From Profundicola chukchiensis (lineage in GTDB: Bacteria; Bacteroidota; Bacteroidia; Flavobacteriales; Weeksellaceae): 64,000 nucleotides of DNA. The notes beneath the pieces are model-generated. The model had not been told where the DNA came from, did no database searches, and saw only the letters and a list, made by a program, of their open reading frames with translations. The position numbers were made by a program, and so were the translations under genes. Below, piece by piece: positions 55,034-64,000 of this stretch (within the stretch, counting starts at the first letter, position 1; every line of letters begins with the position of its first letter). The stretch spans positions 33,543 through 97,542 of the forward strand of contig NZ_JANAIE010000009.1 of the NCBI RefSeq assembly GCF_029664245.1, written 5' to 3'.

Positions 55034-58000
55034 TTATTTCTTAATGAATTTTCTAAGTATTGCTTTTCCTTCAGCGTCCGTCATTCTAATAAAGTAAGCA
55101 CCCGATGGAAGGTTTCTCGTGTCAACGATATTTCCAGTCACTTTCACAGGAACAAGTTTTCCAGAAGCAGAATATACTTGAACTTGGTTAAGTTCGATTC
55201 CGTTAACGTTCAACTCACTCGAAGTTGGATTAGGATAAAGTTTCACTGCATCTCTGCTAGCAAAATCAGCCACACCCAAAGTGCTGTCATAAGCTCCAAC
55301 TAAGAAAGTACCTTCCACATCATTACCATACTCCCAAACTGCTACATAAATAGTATCACCCGGTGTCTGTCCAGTTAAACTTAATTGCGAGAAGTAACCG
55401 TTGTTTTCACCACCGTCATCATTACAAGCAATTAAAGCTAAGGCATCACAAGACCCACTATAAGCAGCCATTCCTGTATCATTGAATGAATCAACATTGC
55501 TGTTTCTAGTTTCAATAATCACATTACCCGATTCTGGAACAATCACAGAGAACCAAACTTCTCCACCTTGATAATATGCACAACCTGGTGCTGGCATAGT
55601 CTCAGATGTAGTAGATCCTATATTGTTTGCTAGAATTGAATTGTCAGTGAATGAAGAACCAACTGTTAATTCTGTTGCGTCTATACAATCATCATTAGCC
55701 GCAGGACAAGTAAATCCAATAGTTACAGTCTCATAACAATTCTCGTCATCGGTAACAAAACTAAATGTTACAAATTCAGACTCTGTATATGGACCGAAAG
55801 TTACACTACCAGCTTCGCTTAGTGTTTGTCCTTCGGAACCTTGATCGTCAGTGATAATTAAGCTTTCGCTGCTTCCTAATGATGTCACGTCAATTGTAAC
55901 TGAGTATTCGCCAGTTTCGCACTGATCAATAGTTGATGTAGTAAACTCAATAGACTCACAAGTGTTTTCTGTAATATTCAACGTGTATGGTGTTGATTGC
56001 GGTGAAGCCCAAGTTGAGATTAAGATGTAATAAGTTTGACCAGCAGTAACAGCAAAGTCATCAATTAAGATCTCATCTGTACTAAAGCTATTAGTTCCAC
56101 CTGCTAGACAGTTAACACCAATGTCATCACAACTTTCGTATACGAACATTCCAGCATATGTATTAGTTGGTAATAAGCTAATATCAATAGATGAGTCCGA
56201 AGTTGCTGTGTATGAATAAATCACATCGTCACCGTTTAGGTAATATTGTGAAGTGCTTCCACAGTTAGTTCCTTGACCACCATCATAATCATCTGCATAG
56301 TTTGTTGTGTCATCTGTTGTGGTATACGGTAAGCTATCCACGATTAATGGATTCTCACAAGTATCTCCTGGACCAGGGCATCTATAAGTTACAGAAGCAG
56401 TTCCACTACAGTTGACATCATCTGCCGTTAAGTCAATAGTAACATCAGTCAATGATGCATACGGACCAAACGTAAATGTACCAGGTTCAGTGGCTGTTTG
56501 GGCAGCGCTTCCTTGATTGTCTGTAATTTCGTAAGAATCTAAACTTCCCATATCAGTGATATCAACTTCTACATAGAATTCCATAGTATCACAAGCTCCT
56601 GTTGCTGTAACTGTAAACTCACCTGGAGCACAAGTGTTCTCAGTTATTAATAGCGTATAATCTATGCTTTGTGGCGAAGGCCATGTAGAAATTACGATAT
56701 AATAAGTTTGTCCAGCTGTTACAATGAAGTCATCAATTAATCTTTCATTAGAACCACTGTTTGCAACACCGGCAACGCATTCAACCCCAATGTCCTGACA
56801 GTTTTCGTATACAAAGATACCAGACCATCCGCCACCTGGAGTTAAGCTAATGTCGATAGAAGTATCTGAAGTAGCTGTATAAGCATATACAACATCATCA
56901 CCTCCTAAATAACTACCGGTAGAACCACAGTTAGCTCCTGGGCTTCCATTGTAGTCATCTACATAGTTTCCTGTGTTGTCCGTAGTTGAATATGGTAATT
57001 CTCCAACAACAATTGCGCTTTCACAAATATCTCCCTCTGCAGCACATCTGAATGTAATTTGTTGTGTTTCGCTACAGTTAGGATCATTAGCCTCGAAGGT
57101 GAAATTAACAACAGTTTCAGAAGCATAAGGACCAAAGCTTATAGTTCCAGCTTCTGTTACAGTTTGAGCTTCACTTCCTTGATCGTCAGTAACTACATAG
57201 CTATCTAAAGTACCTAAATGATTGAAGTTGATATCCACATTAAATTCATTTGTTTCGCAGGCACCTTGAGTAATAAAGTCAAAGTCGCCTGGGGCACAAG
57301 AGTTTTCTGTACATTCTAAGTCTAGAATGAATGCTTCAGTGCCTGAATAATCAAATACCCTAATGTAGTAAGTTCCAGCTGCTGGCGCTAATAACTCAAC
57401 TTGTTCTGGATTGCCAGAATCTGAACAACCAAGACTCACTAAGCTTCCGCATTCACCTGAATAAACAAATAATACACCATCAAAGTTAAATCCTGATAAT
57501 GGATTTAGAGATACTAAATAATCGCTAGTTCCATCTGCTTCAAAAGAGTAGAATACATCTCTTGCATCACTAGAAGAGAATCCATTACAGTTTGTTGGTA
57601 AGCCAGATGGAGTAGAGCTTGTTGTATCACCATTAATGGTTTCTCCACATGCAATTGGTATAGCTCCTGAACAATCGTCGTTAGCTGGTGGTGGTGGTGG
57701 TGTACCAACACATACATCAAACGAATGACTAACAATTGCTGAAGACCAATTATATACTCTAATTAAGTATTCAGTTCCAACCGTAAGTCCATTTAAATTT
57801 AATGTATTAGGATCGCTATCAGCAACAAGTTCTAAAGCTTCACAGCCATTAGTGGCATCATATACACCCATTGCCATATCTGTATTTGTAGTACCTTCTA
57901 GGTTCACGATATTCAATAAAGATACACGGTGTGCAGTAGATTCAGCTACGAAAGAGAACCAAACATCATTATTCGGCGTTCCAACAACATCATCTTCTTG

Positions 58001-60241
58001 AGGAGATGCAGTCGCTCCTAAAGTGCTAGCCGAAACAACTTCAGTACATAGGAAGTCTGGGTTGACAGGAACGTCAATAGCATTTTCACAATCATCATTT
58101 GCTGCAGGACAGAAATACTGAATTGTAAATGAATCATTACAATTTGCATCATTAGCTTCCAAGTTGAAAGAAACTGTAGAGCCTTCTGCGTATGGTCCAA
58201 AGGTATAAACACCAGTCTCTGTTACAGTTTGACTTTCGTTTTCTTGATCATCAGAAATAATGTACTCAGTTAAATCACCCATATTAGTGACATCAATTTC
58301 AACAAAATACTCTTCTGTATCACATGCACCAACTGCTGTTGCTTCATAAGTACCAGCAATACAAGTGTTTTCTGTAATAACTAAATCATAGCCAGTAGAT
58401 TGAGGTGATGCCCAAGTAGAGATAACTATAAAATAAGTCTGACCCGCTTCTACAAAAATATCTTCGAGTACGCGTTCGTTGGTAGTGAAATCTCCAGCTC
58501 CTGCAATACAGGCTACACCAATGTCATTACAATCCTCATAAACGAATATTCCAGAATAAGTGGCAGTTGGAGTTAAGCTAATATCAATTGAAGAATCTTC
58601 TGTTGCTGTGTAGGCATAAACAACATCATCTCCATTTAAATAATATTGAGAGGTAACCCCACAGTTAGTTCCTTGACCACCACTATAATCATCTCCGTAA
58701 TTAGAAGTATTATCTGTTGTTGTATATGGTAACGCGTCCACATAAATTGGGTGGATACAATCTGTACCAGCTAACACAGCTCCTTCTTCTAAAGTTGTGA
58801 ATGTAACAGGTCCAACCCATTCGCTATACCCAGGGTTACAGTTTCCTCTTACGTAAAGGTCATAAGTTGTTTCCGGTGTTAATCCAGTTATAGTATAAGG
58901 AGAATCGCCTAAACCAGAAGCGCTTGCGCTAGCACCAGGAGTAAATCCAGTTGCACCCCAAACAAGGTCATAAGAAGCATTGTCTGCAGCACCTTGCCAA
59001 GTAACATCTGTAGATAAATCTGTAGTAGCAGCTATAGCTAAGTTAGCAGGCGAACCACAAGGGATATCTTCTGAAATAATTTCTAATTCAAAAGCACCTT
59101 CGGCTAAATCAGAATTAGCGCTATAGGCACCAACATTTAAGTAGTAATTAACGCCAGCTTGACCAATGAAAGTAATAGTTTCTGTGTTATTAGAAGCTAC
59201 ATTATCCTCAAAATCAATACAAGTTAATTCACCACAAGCTCCCGAAAGTAGAGTAATAGCTGCATCCCAACCTGTGGAAGTAACGTTAATAGTAAATTGA
59301 GCGCTTTCACCCTCGATTAAATACCAAACACCGTCATTAGAACCATCTGGTCCACAATAAACAAAATCTTCTTGGGTAGCACCCGTTGCATCCTCCGAGC
59401 TAGTATGTGGGAAGCTACTAATTAAAGTTGCATCAACACAATCATCGTTATCAGGAGGACATAAGTAAGAAGTTGCTAGAGCTGTATTACAAGATGAATT
59501 ATCTGCATCAGCTAAAGTAAAGGTAACATCCGAACCACTTGCATAAGGACCGAACTCAAGAGCACCTGTCGCATTAGCTGTTTGAGAGTTGCCTTGGTCA
59601 TCAGAAACGATAACACTAGAAGCTGTGCCTAAAGAGCTAAGATCAATATTTACATTGAATGATCCCGTATCACAGGCACCCGTCGTAGAAATACTAGCTA
59701 CAGGTGCGGTACATGGAGTTCCAATGTACATATTGTCCACATAATATTCATGATCGAAATCGCCTGTATAAACAAAAGCAACGTAAATGCTTTGTCCAAC
59801 ATAAGCATCTAGAGCCAAAATAACTTGTTCCCAAGAGTCCTCTGCAAAGCCAGCTCCCGCTTCCCAAACTTCAACGAAGTCAGAAGGGTTAGCAATAGGG
59901 TCACCCGAGGCATTAGAGATAGCAATACCTGAATAATTGTAATAAGAAACCGAATAGTTTTGTCTTACATAGACAGAGAATTCATCTCCAGATTGCACTG
60001 TATAAGCCGGTGTGACCATGTAAGCCGTAGATTCATTATCCACAAACTCATCGTTGTGATAATAACTGGCATTTCCGCTTTGGCTTTCTGCTGTAGTAAG
60101 CACAAAACCAGGGTCTGATGAATCAGTTTGATATAAGGACCAGCCACGGGTCGTTATATCAGATTCAAAGTTTTCTGATAGTTGTCCGAATGCTATGGTA
60201 CTGCAGAGCAGGGTGAGCATCCAGAAGTAAAAGTTCTTCAT
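55034..60241 (-). CDS. Giant T9SS surface protein 2 with alternating repeat domains and a PPC pair
   Basis: 1735 residues. Same N-terminus as protein 1 (signal, choice-of-anchor J-like, B domain, PPC-type, fn3). After the first A-B unit comes a pair of PPC-type domains joined by a PPPPP linker (near GTPPPPPANDDC), then B-A-B-A-B, a C-terminal PPC-type domain and the T9SS tail ending LRKFIKK. Domain marks include YLNGDDVVYAYTATEDSSID and GACDTEEYFVEIDVTNMGDL. The last about 80 residues differ from giant protein 3 at one position (Asn/Ser), so the two tails were recently homogenised or copied. Predicted role as for protein 1. Confidence 0.88.
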   Translation of the reverse strand: MKNFYFWMLTLLCSTIAFGQLSENFESDITTRGWSLYQTDSSDPGFVLTTAESQSGNASYYHNDEFVDNESTAYMVTPAYTVQSGDEFSVYVRQNYSVSYYNYSGIAISNASGDPIANPSDFVEVWEAGAGFAEDSWEQVILALDAYVGQSIYVAFVYTGDFDHEYYVDNMYIGTPCTAPVASISTTGACDTGSFNVNIDLSSLGTASSVIVSDDQGNSQTANATGALEFGPYASGSDVTFTLADADNSSCNTALATSYLCPPDNDDCVDATLISSFPHTSSEDATGATQEDFVYCGPDGSNDGVWYLIEGESAQFTINVTSTGWDAAITLLSGACGELTCIDFEDNVASNNTETITFIGQAGVNYYLNVGAYSANSDLAEGAFELEIISEDIPCGSPANLAIAATTDLSTDVTWQGAADNASYDLVWGATGFTPGASASASGLGDSPYTITGLTPETTYDLYVRGNCNPGYSEWVGPVTFTTLEEGAVLAGTDCIHPIYVDALPYTTTDNTSNYGDDYSGGQGTNCGVTSQYYLNGDDVVYAYTATEDSSIDISLTPTATYSGIFVYEDCNDIGVACIAGAGDFTTNERVLEDIFVEAGQTYFIVISTWASPQSTGYDLVITENTCIAGTYEATAVGACDTEEYFVEIDVTNMGDLTEYIISDDQENESQTVTETGVYTFGPYAEGSTVSFNLEANDANCNDSFTIQYFCPAANDDCENAIDVPVNPDFLCTEVVSASTLGATASPQEDDVVGTPNNDVWFSFVAESTAHRVSLLNIVNLEGTTNTDMAMGVYDATNGCEALELVADSDPNTLNLNGLTVGTEYLIRVYNWSSAIVSHSFDVCVGTPPPPPANDDCSGAIPIACGETINGDTTSSTPSGLPTNCNGFSSSDARDVFYSFEADGTSDYLVSLNPLSGFNFDGVLFVYSGECGSLVSLGCSDSGNPEQVELLAPAAGTYYIRVFDYSGTEAFILDLECTENSCAPGDFDFITQGACETNEFNVDINFNHLGTLDSYVVTDDQGSEAQTVTEAGTISFGPYASETVVNFTFEANDPNCSETQQITFRCAAEGDICESAIVVGELPYSTTDNTGNYVDDYNGSPGANCGSTGSYLGGDDVVYAYTATSDTSIDISLTPGGGWSGIFVYENCQDIGVECVAGVANSGSNERLIDDFIVTAGQTYYIVISTWPSPQSIDYTLLITENTCAPGEFTVTATGACDTMEFYVEVDITDMGSLDSYEITDNQGSAAQTATEPGTFTFGPYASLTDVTIDLTADDVNCSGTASVTYRCPGPGDTCENPLIVDSLPYTTTDDTTNYADDYDGGQGTNCGSTSQYYLNGDDVIYSYTATSDSSIDISLLPTNTYAGMFVYESCDDIGVNCLAGGTNSFSTDEILIDDFAVTAGQTYYILISTWASPQSTPYTLNITENTCESIEFTTSTIDQCETGEYSVTIDVTSLGSSESLIITDDQGSEGQTLSEAGSVTFGPYTESEFVTFSFVTDDENCYETVTIGFTCPAANDDCIDATELTVGSSFTDNSILANNIGSTTSETMPAPGCAYYQGGEVWFSVIVPESGNVIIETRNSNVDSFNDTGMAAYSGSCDALALIACNDDGGENNGYFSQLSLTGQTPGDTIYVAVWEYGNDVEGTFLVGAYDSTLGVADFASRDAVKLYPNPTSSELNVNGIELNQVQVYSASGKLVPVKVTGNIVDTRNLPSGAYFIRMTDAEGKAILRKFIKK
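55685..58762 (-). repeat. A and B domain array in giant protein 2, interrupted by two PPC-type domains
   Basis: Three A and four B domains occur, with two PPC-type domains (roughly 57300-58085) between the first and second B. The order A-B-(PPC-PPC)-B-A-B-A-B breaks the regular alternation and looks like an insertion or domain shuffle. Boundaries are approximate. Confidence 0.65.
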
Positions 60242-60284
60242 ATTTATAAAGTATTTAAAAGTATTATTTCATAATTGTTCCTAA

Positions 60285-60315
60285 CAAATTTAACAGAATA
60301 TAAGTATAATGCAAA
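60285..60315 (-). promoter_or_regulatory. Promoter of giant T9SS protein 2
   Basis: On the minus strand TTTG (60315-60312), exactly 19 bases, then TAAATTTG (60292-60285): a full match to the Bacteroidota consensus, 43 bases before the ATG. In the 424-base gap 60242-60665 the only other feature is the terminator; the AT-rich middle shows nothing else. Confidence 0.82.
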
Positions 60316-60610
60316 AGTTTAATTAATCTAAATTATTTGTAAGAGATAAATATTTTAATGAGCAAAAATGTTTTAATATAATAGAAGGAGGGTTTGTAAA
60401 TTGTGAAGTTGGTAAATTTATATATGTGTTTAAGGCTAATTTTATGTTAAAATTTAATAAAGTCTTATCTGTTTAATTTTATTCAAGAAATAGGATAAAA
60501 TTTGCGAATATTTAAAATCTGAATGAATTGGTGATTTTAACTTAATTCGTTTTGAATCTTGAGTTAGGATATTAAAAGTAATCTGTAATTGATAAAACTT
60601 TATGGTGTAA

Positions 60611-60642
60611 AAAAAAGCCACCTCAATTGAGGTGGCTTTTTT
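60611..60642 (-). terminator. Terminator of giant T9SS protein 3
   Basis: The perfect arms AAAAAAGCCACCTCAA and TTGAGGTGGCTTTTTT contain the same hairpin core as the other two giant genes. Confidence 0.9.
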
Positions 60643-60665
60643 TTTATAGTTTAAAGTTATACTTA

Positions 60666-63600
60666 TTATTTCTTAATGAATTTTCTAAGTATTGCTTTTC
60701 CTTCAGCGTCTGTCATTCTAATGAAGTAAGCACCCGATGGAAGGTTTCTCGTGTCAACGATATTTCCAGTCACTTTCACAGGAACAAGTTTTCCAGAAGC
60801 AGAATATACTTGAACTTGGTTAAGTTCTATTCCGCTAACGTTTAACTCACTCGAGGTAGGGTTTGGATAAAGTTTTACTGCGTCTCTGCTAGCAAAATCA
60901 GCCACACCCATAGTGCTGTCATATGCTCCAACTAAGAAGGTTCCTTCAAGGTTGTTACCGTACTCCCAAACTGCTATATAAATAGTCTCACCTGGTGTTT
61001 GTCCAGTTAAGCTTAATTGCGAGAAGTAGCCGTTGCCTTCGCCACCGTCATCATTACAAGCAATTAAAGTTAAGGCATCACAAGATCCGTTATAAGCAGC
61101 CATTCCTGTATCATTAAATGTATCTAAATTACTATTTCTAGTTTCAATAATTACATTACCCGATTCTGGAACAGTCACAGAGAACCAAACTTCTCCACCT
61201 TGATAATTTGCACATCCTGGTGCTGGCATAGTAGTAGAAGTAGTAGATCCTATGTTGTTTCCTAAAATGGCATTATCGGTGAATGAAGAACCAACTGTTA
61301 ATTCAGTTGCATCCATACAATCATCATTTGCCGCAGGGCAAGTAAAGCTTGTTGCAACTGTTTCAAAGCAGTTTGGATCATCGGTTGTAAATTCGAACTC
61401 AATAATTTGAGATTCAGTATATGGACCGAAAGTTAAGCTGCCTGCTTCAGTTAATGTTTGAGATTCTGAACCTTGGTTGTCAGAAACTACTAATGTTTCG
61501 CTACTTCCTAATGAAGTTACATCAATAGTAACAGAGAACTCACCAACTTCACACTGATCTGTGGTTGAAACTGTATATTCAATTGGATCACATGAATTTT
61601 CAGTAATGGTTAAGTTATACGTATAAGACTGAGGAGAAGGATAAGATGAAAGAATAATATAGTAGGTTTGACCTTCTACAACTTCAAAATCTTCAATAAC
61701 AACTCCACCAGATCCGCTATTGCTCAAGCCAGTTGCACATTCAACACCAATAGCCTCACAACTATCATAAACAAATACACCCGTCCATGTTGCAGAAGTA
61801 GACATATTGATTTTAATAGATGTATCAGATGTTGCTGTGTAAGCATATACTACATCGTCTCCACCTAAATAAAGAGAAGTTGTAGAGCATCCTGTTGTTC
61901 CTGGGCTTCCATCATAATCGTCTTCATAGTTCGCCGTATTATCATCCGTTACATATGGTAAGGAGTCAACAATTAAAGGATTCTCACAAGTATCTCCTGC
62001 GCCAGGACATCTATGCGTAATACTTGAAGTTGCACTACAATTGGCATCATCTGTTGTTAAACTAATACTTACATCAGTTAATGACTCATAAGGTCCAAAA
62101 GTAAATGTTCCTGGTTCATTAGCTGTTTGAGCAGCGCTTCCTTGGTCATCTGTGATTTCAAAAGAATCGTTGCTACCCATATCAGTGATGTTAACTTCTA
62201 CCATGAACTCATTAGTATCACACTGAGGAACTGCAGTAAGCTCATAAGTCGCAGCAATACAAGTGTTCTCTGTGATTTCTAAAGTATAACCAGTTGATTG
62301 TGGCGCAGCCCATGTAGAGATTACAATATAAATTGTTTCTCCCGCGCTCATTGCAAATTCTTCAATTAGAATCTCATCTGTACCCCATCCACTAGTACCA
62401 CCAGCAAGACAGTTAACTCCAATGTTTTGACAGCTACTGTACACAAACATACCCGCATAAGTTGCGGTAGGTTGTAAGCTGATGTTGATTGATGTATCGT
62501 TTGTTGCCGTGTAAGTATATACCACGTCGTCACCACCTAAATAGTTACTTGTAGAACCACAATTTGCTCCAGGGCTTCCATCATAATCATCACCATAGTT
62601 TGCTGTGTCATCTTCCGTAAGGTATGGTAAACTAGTTACTTCTATAGCACTATCGCAGATTTCACCTGCAGGAGCACATCTAAATGAAACTACTTCATTA
62701 GCACTACAATTTGCATCATTTGCTTCGAATGTAAATGTAATATCTGTATTAACTTCTGATGCAGGATAAGGACCGAAAGTTAAAGTACCAGGCTCGGTAA
62801 TTGTCTGTGATGCACTACCTTGGTCATCAGAGATGGAATAACTATCTAAGCTTCCCATGTCAGTAATGTTAACTTCTACACTAAATTCACCTTCATCACA
62901 ATTATTGATTGTATTTAAAGTGTAAGAGCCAGAAACACATGTGTTTTCTGTAATGTTTAGCGTATATCCAACAGTTTGAGGAGCAGCCCATGTAGAAATT
63001 ACAATGTAATAAGTTTCACCTGCTGTAACTAAGAATTCTTCGAATAAGATTTCATCCGTAGAGAATCCACTAGTGCCTCCTTCCATACATTCAACACCAA
63101 TACTATCACAGCTATCGTATACAAACATACCAGCATAATTTCCTGTTGGTAGTAAACTAATATTGATAGAAGTGTCTGATGCAGCTGTATAAGCATATAC
63201 CACATCATTTCCGTTTAAATAGCTACTAGTAGTTGAACAACTCGATCCAGGTGAGCCATCATAATAAGCATCTGTATAGTTTACAGTATTATCTGTCGTG
63301 CTATATGGTAAGCTTTCTACTAATAATGGGTTGTCGCAATTATCTCCTGGAGCTGGGCATCTATAAGTAATAGTGCCACTCTCGTTACAGTTTTCGTCAT
63401 TCGCCACTAAATTGATGGTAACATCGGTCAATGATTCATATGGTCCAAAAGTATAAGTACCATTTTCAGTCGCTGTTTGAGAAGCGCTACCTTGATCATC
63501 AGAAATAGTGTACTCAGTTAAATCACCCATATCGGTAATCTCAACATTTACAAAGAATTCATTCGTATCGCAAGCGCCTGTAGTTGAAAGCTCGTAAGTT

Positions 63601-64000
63601 CCAGAAATACAAGTATTTTCTGTAATAGATAAATTATATGCTGTAGATTGAGGTGAAGCCCATGTAGAAATTACAATGTAGTAAGTTTGACCTGCTGTAA
63701 CCATTAAATCCTCAATTAAACGCTCCGCGTTAGTTGTGTTCGAAACTCCAGCAATACAAGCAACTCCAATATCGTTACAGTCTTCATAAACAAATAATCC
63801 AGACCAAGTTTCTGTAGGTGTCATGCTAATGTTGATAGAAGCATCCTCAGTTGCGGTATAAGCATAAACAACATCATCTCCATTTAAATAATATTGAGAG
63901 GTAGAACCACAGTTGGATCCTTGTCCTCCATCATAAGTGTCGCCATAATTAGAAGTATTATCTGTTGTTGTATATGGTAACGCGTCCACATAAATTGGGT
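60666..64000 (-). CDS. Giant T9SS surface protein 3 (N-terminus beyond window)
   Basis: At least 1110 codons; the reading frame is open to the window edge. The residues at the edge (PIYVDALPYTTTDNTSNYGD) align to the first A domain of giant protein 2, so about 500 or more N-terminal residues are missing. Visible: four regular A-B units, a PPC-type domain (NDDCMDATELTVG) and the T9SS tail with VKLYPNPTSSELNVSG and LRKFIKK. A GTG at 63989 is not the start, since the homologous protein continues upstream. Predicted secreted surface protein like its two neighbours. Confidence 0.87.
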   Translation of the reverse strand, partial: PIYVDALPYTTTDNTSNYGDTYDGGQGSNCGSTSQYYLNGDDVVYAYTATEDASINISMTPTETWSGLFVYEDCNDIGVACIAGVSNTTNAERLIEDLMVTAGQTYYIVISTWASPQSTAYNLSITENTCISGTYELSTTGACDTNEFFVNVEITDMGDLTEYTISDDQGSASQTATENGTYTFGPYESLTDVTINLVANDENCNESGTITYRCPAPGDNCDNPLLVESLPYSTTDNTVNYTDAYYDGSPGSSCSTTSSYLNGNDVVYAYTAASDTSINISLLPTGNYAGMFVYDSCDSIGVECMEGGTSGFSTDEILFEEFLVTAGETYYIVISTWAAPQTVGYTLNITENTCVSGSYTLNTINNCDEGEFSVEVNITDMGSLDSYSISDDQGSASQTITEPGTLTFGPYPASEVNTDITFTFEANDANCSANEVVSFRCAPAGEICDSAIEVTSLPYLTEDDTANYGDDYDGSPGANCGSTSNYLGGDDVVYTYTATNDTSINISLQPTATYAGMFVYSSCQNIGVNCLAGGTSGWGTDEILIEEFAMSAGETIYIVISTWAAPQSTGYTLEITENTCIAATYELTAVPQCDTNEFMVEVNITDMGSNDSFEITDDQGSAAQTANEPGTFTFGPYESLTDVSISLTTDDANCSATSSITHRCPGAGDTCENPLIVDSLPYVTDDNTANYEDDYDGSPGTTGCSTTSLYLGGDDVVYAYTATSDTSIKINMSTSATWTGVFVYDSCEAIGVECATGLSNSGSGGVVIEDFEVVEGQTYYIILSSYPSPQSYTYNLTITENSCDPIEYTVSTTDQCEVGEFSVTIDVTSLGSSETLVVSDNQGSESQTLTEAGSLTFGPYTESQIIEFEFTTDDPNCFETVATSFTCPAANDDCMDATELTVGSSFTDNAILGNNIGSTTSTTMPAPGCANYQGGEVWFSVTVPESGNVIIETRNSNLDTFNDTGMAAYNGSCDALTLIACNDDGGEGNGYFSQLSLTGQTPGETIYIAVWEYGNNLEGTFLVGAYDSTMGVADFASRDAVKLYPNPTSSELNVSGIELNQVQVYSASGKLVPVKVTGNIVDTRNLPSGAYFIRMTDAEGKAILRKFIKK
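61315..64000 (-). repeat. Four regular A-B domain units in giant protein 3
   Basis: A counted pair (A 131, B 93 residues) gives a unit of about 224 residues. The A domains share PYxTxDNTxNY, YLxGxDVVYxYTA, a SCxxIGVxC pair and YYIVISTW; the B domains share CDTNEFxVxVxITDMG, DDQGSAxQT and TFGPY. The array extends past the window edge. Confidence 0.75.

Noticed and set aside
60242..60610. A hidden gene or RNA in the 424-base gap between giant genes 2 and 3
   Set aside because: AT-rich, no open frame with family features, no stable structure apart from the terminator.
50638..64000. Repeated DNA as CRISPR or transposon arrays
   Set aside because: The repeats are protein-coding (about 670-bp units in frame), diverged, with no spacers and no transposase.

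Overview
The window is low-GC DNA from a member of the Bacteroidota, almost certainly a Flavobacteriales-type organism. The evidence is a complete gldKLMN type IX secretion (T9SS) cluster, several secreted proteins ending in the T9SS C-terminal sorting domain, flavobacterial gene neighbourhoods (topA, arginase-like, gldKLMN; and miaB, sigma-54 regulator, lptE, secG with groES-groEL nearby), and promoters of the Bacteroidota type (TTTG, 19 bases, TAnnTTTG). No rRNA, tRNA, CRISPR array, transposase or phage gene was seen. The genes look chromosomal and mostly housekeeping, and protein secretion is the recurring theme.

Layout. 1-8.4 kb: start of an acyl-CoA carboxylase carboxyltransferase gene (cut by the window edge), an AI-2E-family permease, dnaK, then a four-gene envelope operon (lipoprotein, DUF4834-type protein, YfhO-type membrane protein, lipoprotein). 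8.5-17.2 kb: a cysteine-rich copper-binding protein, glyS, a TetR regulator overlapping a fatty-acid desaturase tail to tail, a DUF4442 protein, a DUF2141 protein, a cation efflux pump, a two-gene radical-SAM/DUF4130 presumed DNA-processing module, an acetyltransferase and a CIA30-domain protein. 17.3-27.3 kb: a 1281-residue fusion of two acyl-CoA synthetases, a small T9SS cargo gene flanked by a ~98-bp direct repeat, a SoxB-like metallophosphoesterase with DsrE-like and DoxX proteins, a small unknown protein and a sodium:solute symporter. 27.5-38.7 kb: topA, a degenerate arginase-fold protein, gldK-gldL-gldM-gldN, an FAD oxidoreductase and an MFS (Atg22-like) transporter. 38.8-50.4 kb (minus strand): miaB, two related lipoproteins, a sigma-54 activator, lptE, a TPR-like protein, secG, a secreted T9SS metalloprotease, groES and groEL. 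50.6-64 kb (minus strand): three tandem giant T9SS surface proteins built from alternating repeat domains, the last running off the window.

How it fits together. GldK/L/M/N form the trans-envelope core and motor of the T9SS. The proteins at 21.5, 41.0, 50.6, 55.0 and 60.7 kb carry Sec signal peptides (where the N-terminus is visible) and T9SS tails, so they are probable cargo. SecG, LptE and the chaperones serve the same export and envelope-assembly chain.

The features most worth a second look are the tandem mosaic T9SS proteins, the double acyl-CoA synthetase fusion, the radical-SAM/DUF4130 pair, the SoxB-like/DsrE/DoxX cluster, the arginase pseudoenzyme next to the gld genes, and sigma-54-like -24/-12 elements in front of dnaK, groES, a lipoprotein operon and the copper-binding protein. 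All assignments come from reading the sequence and remembered family patterns; no database search was run.
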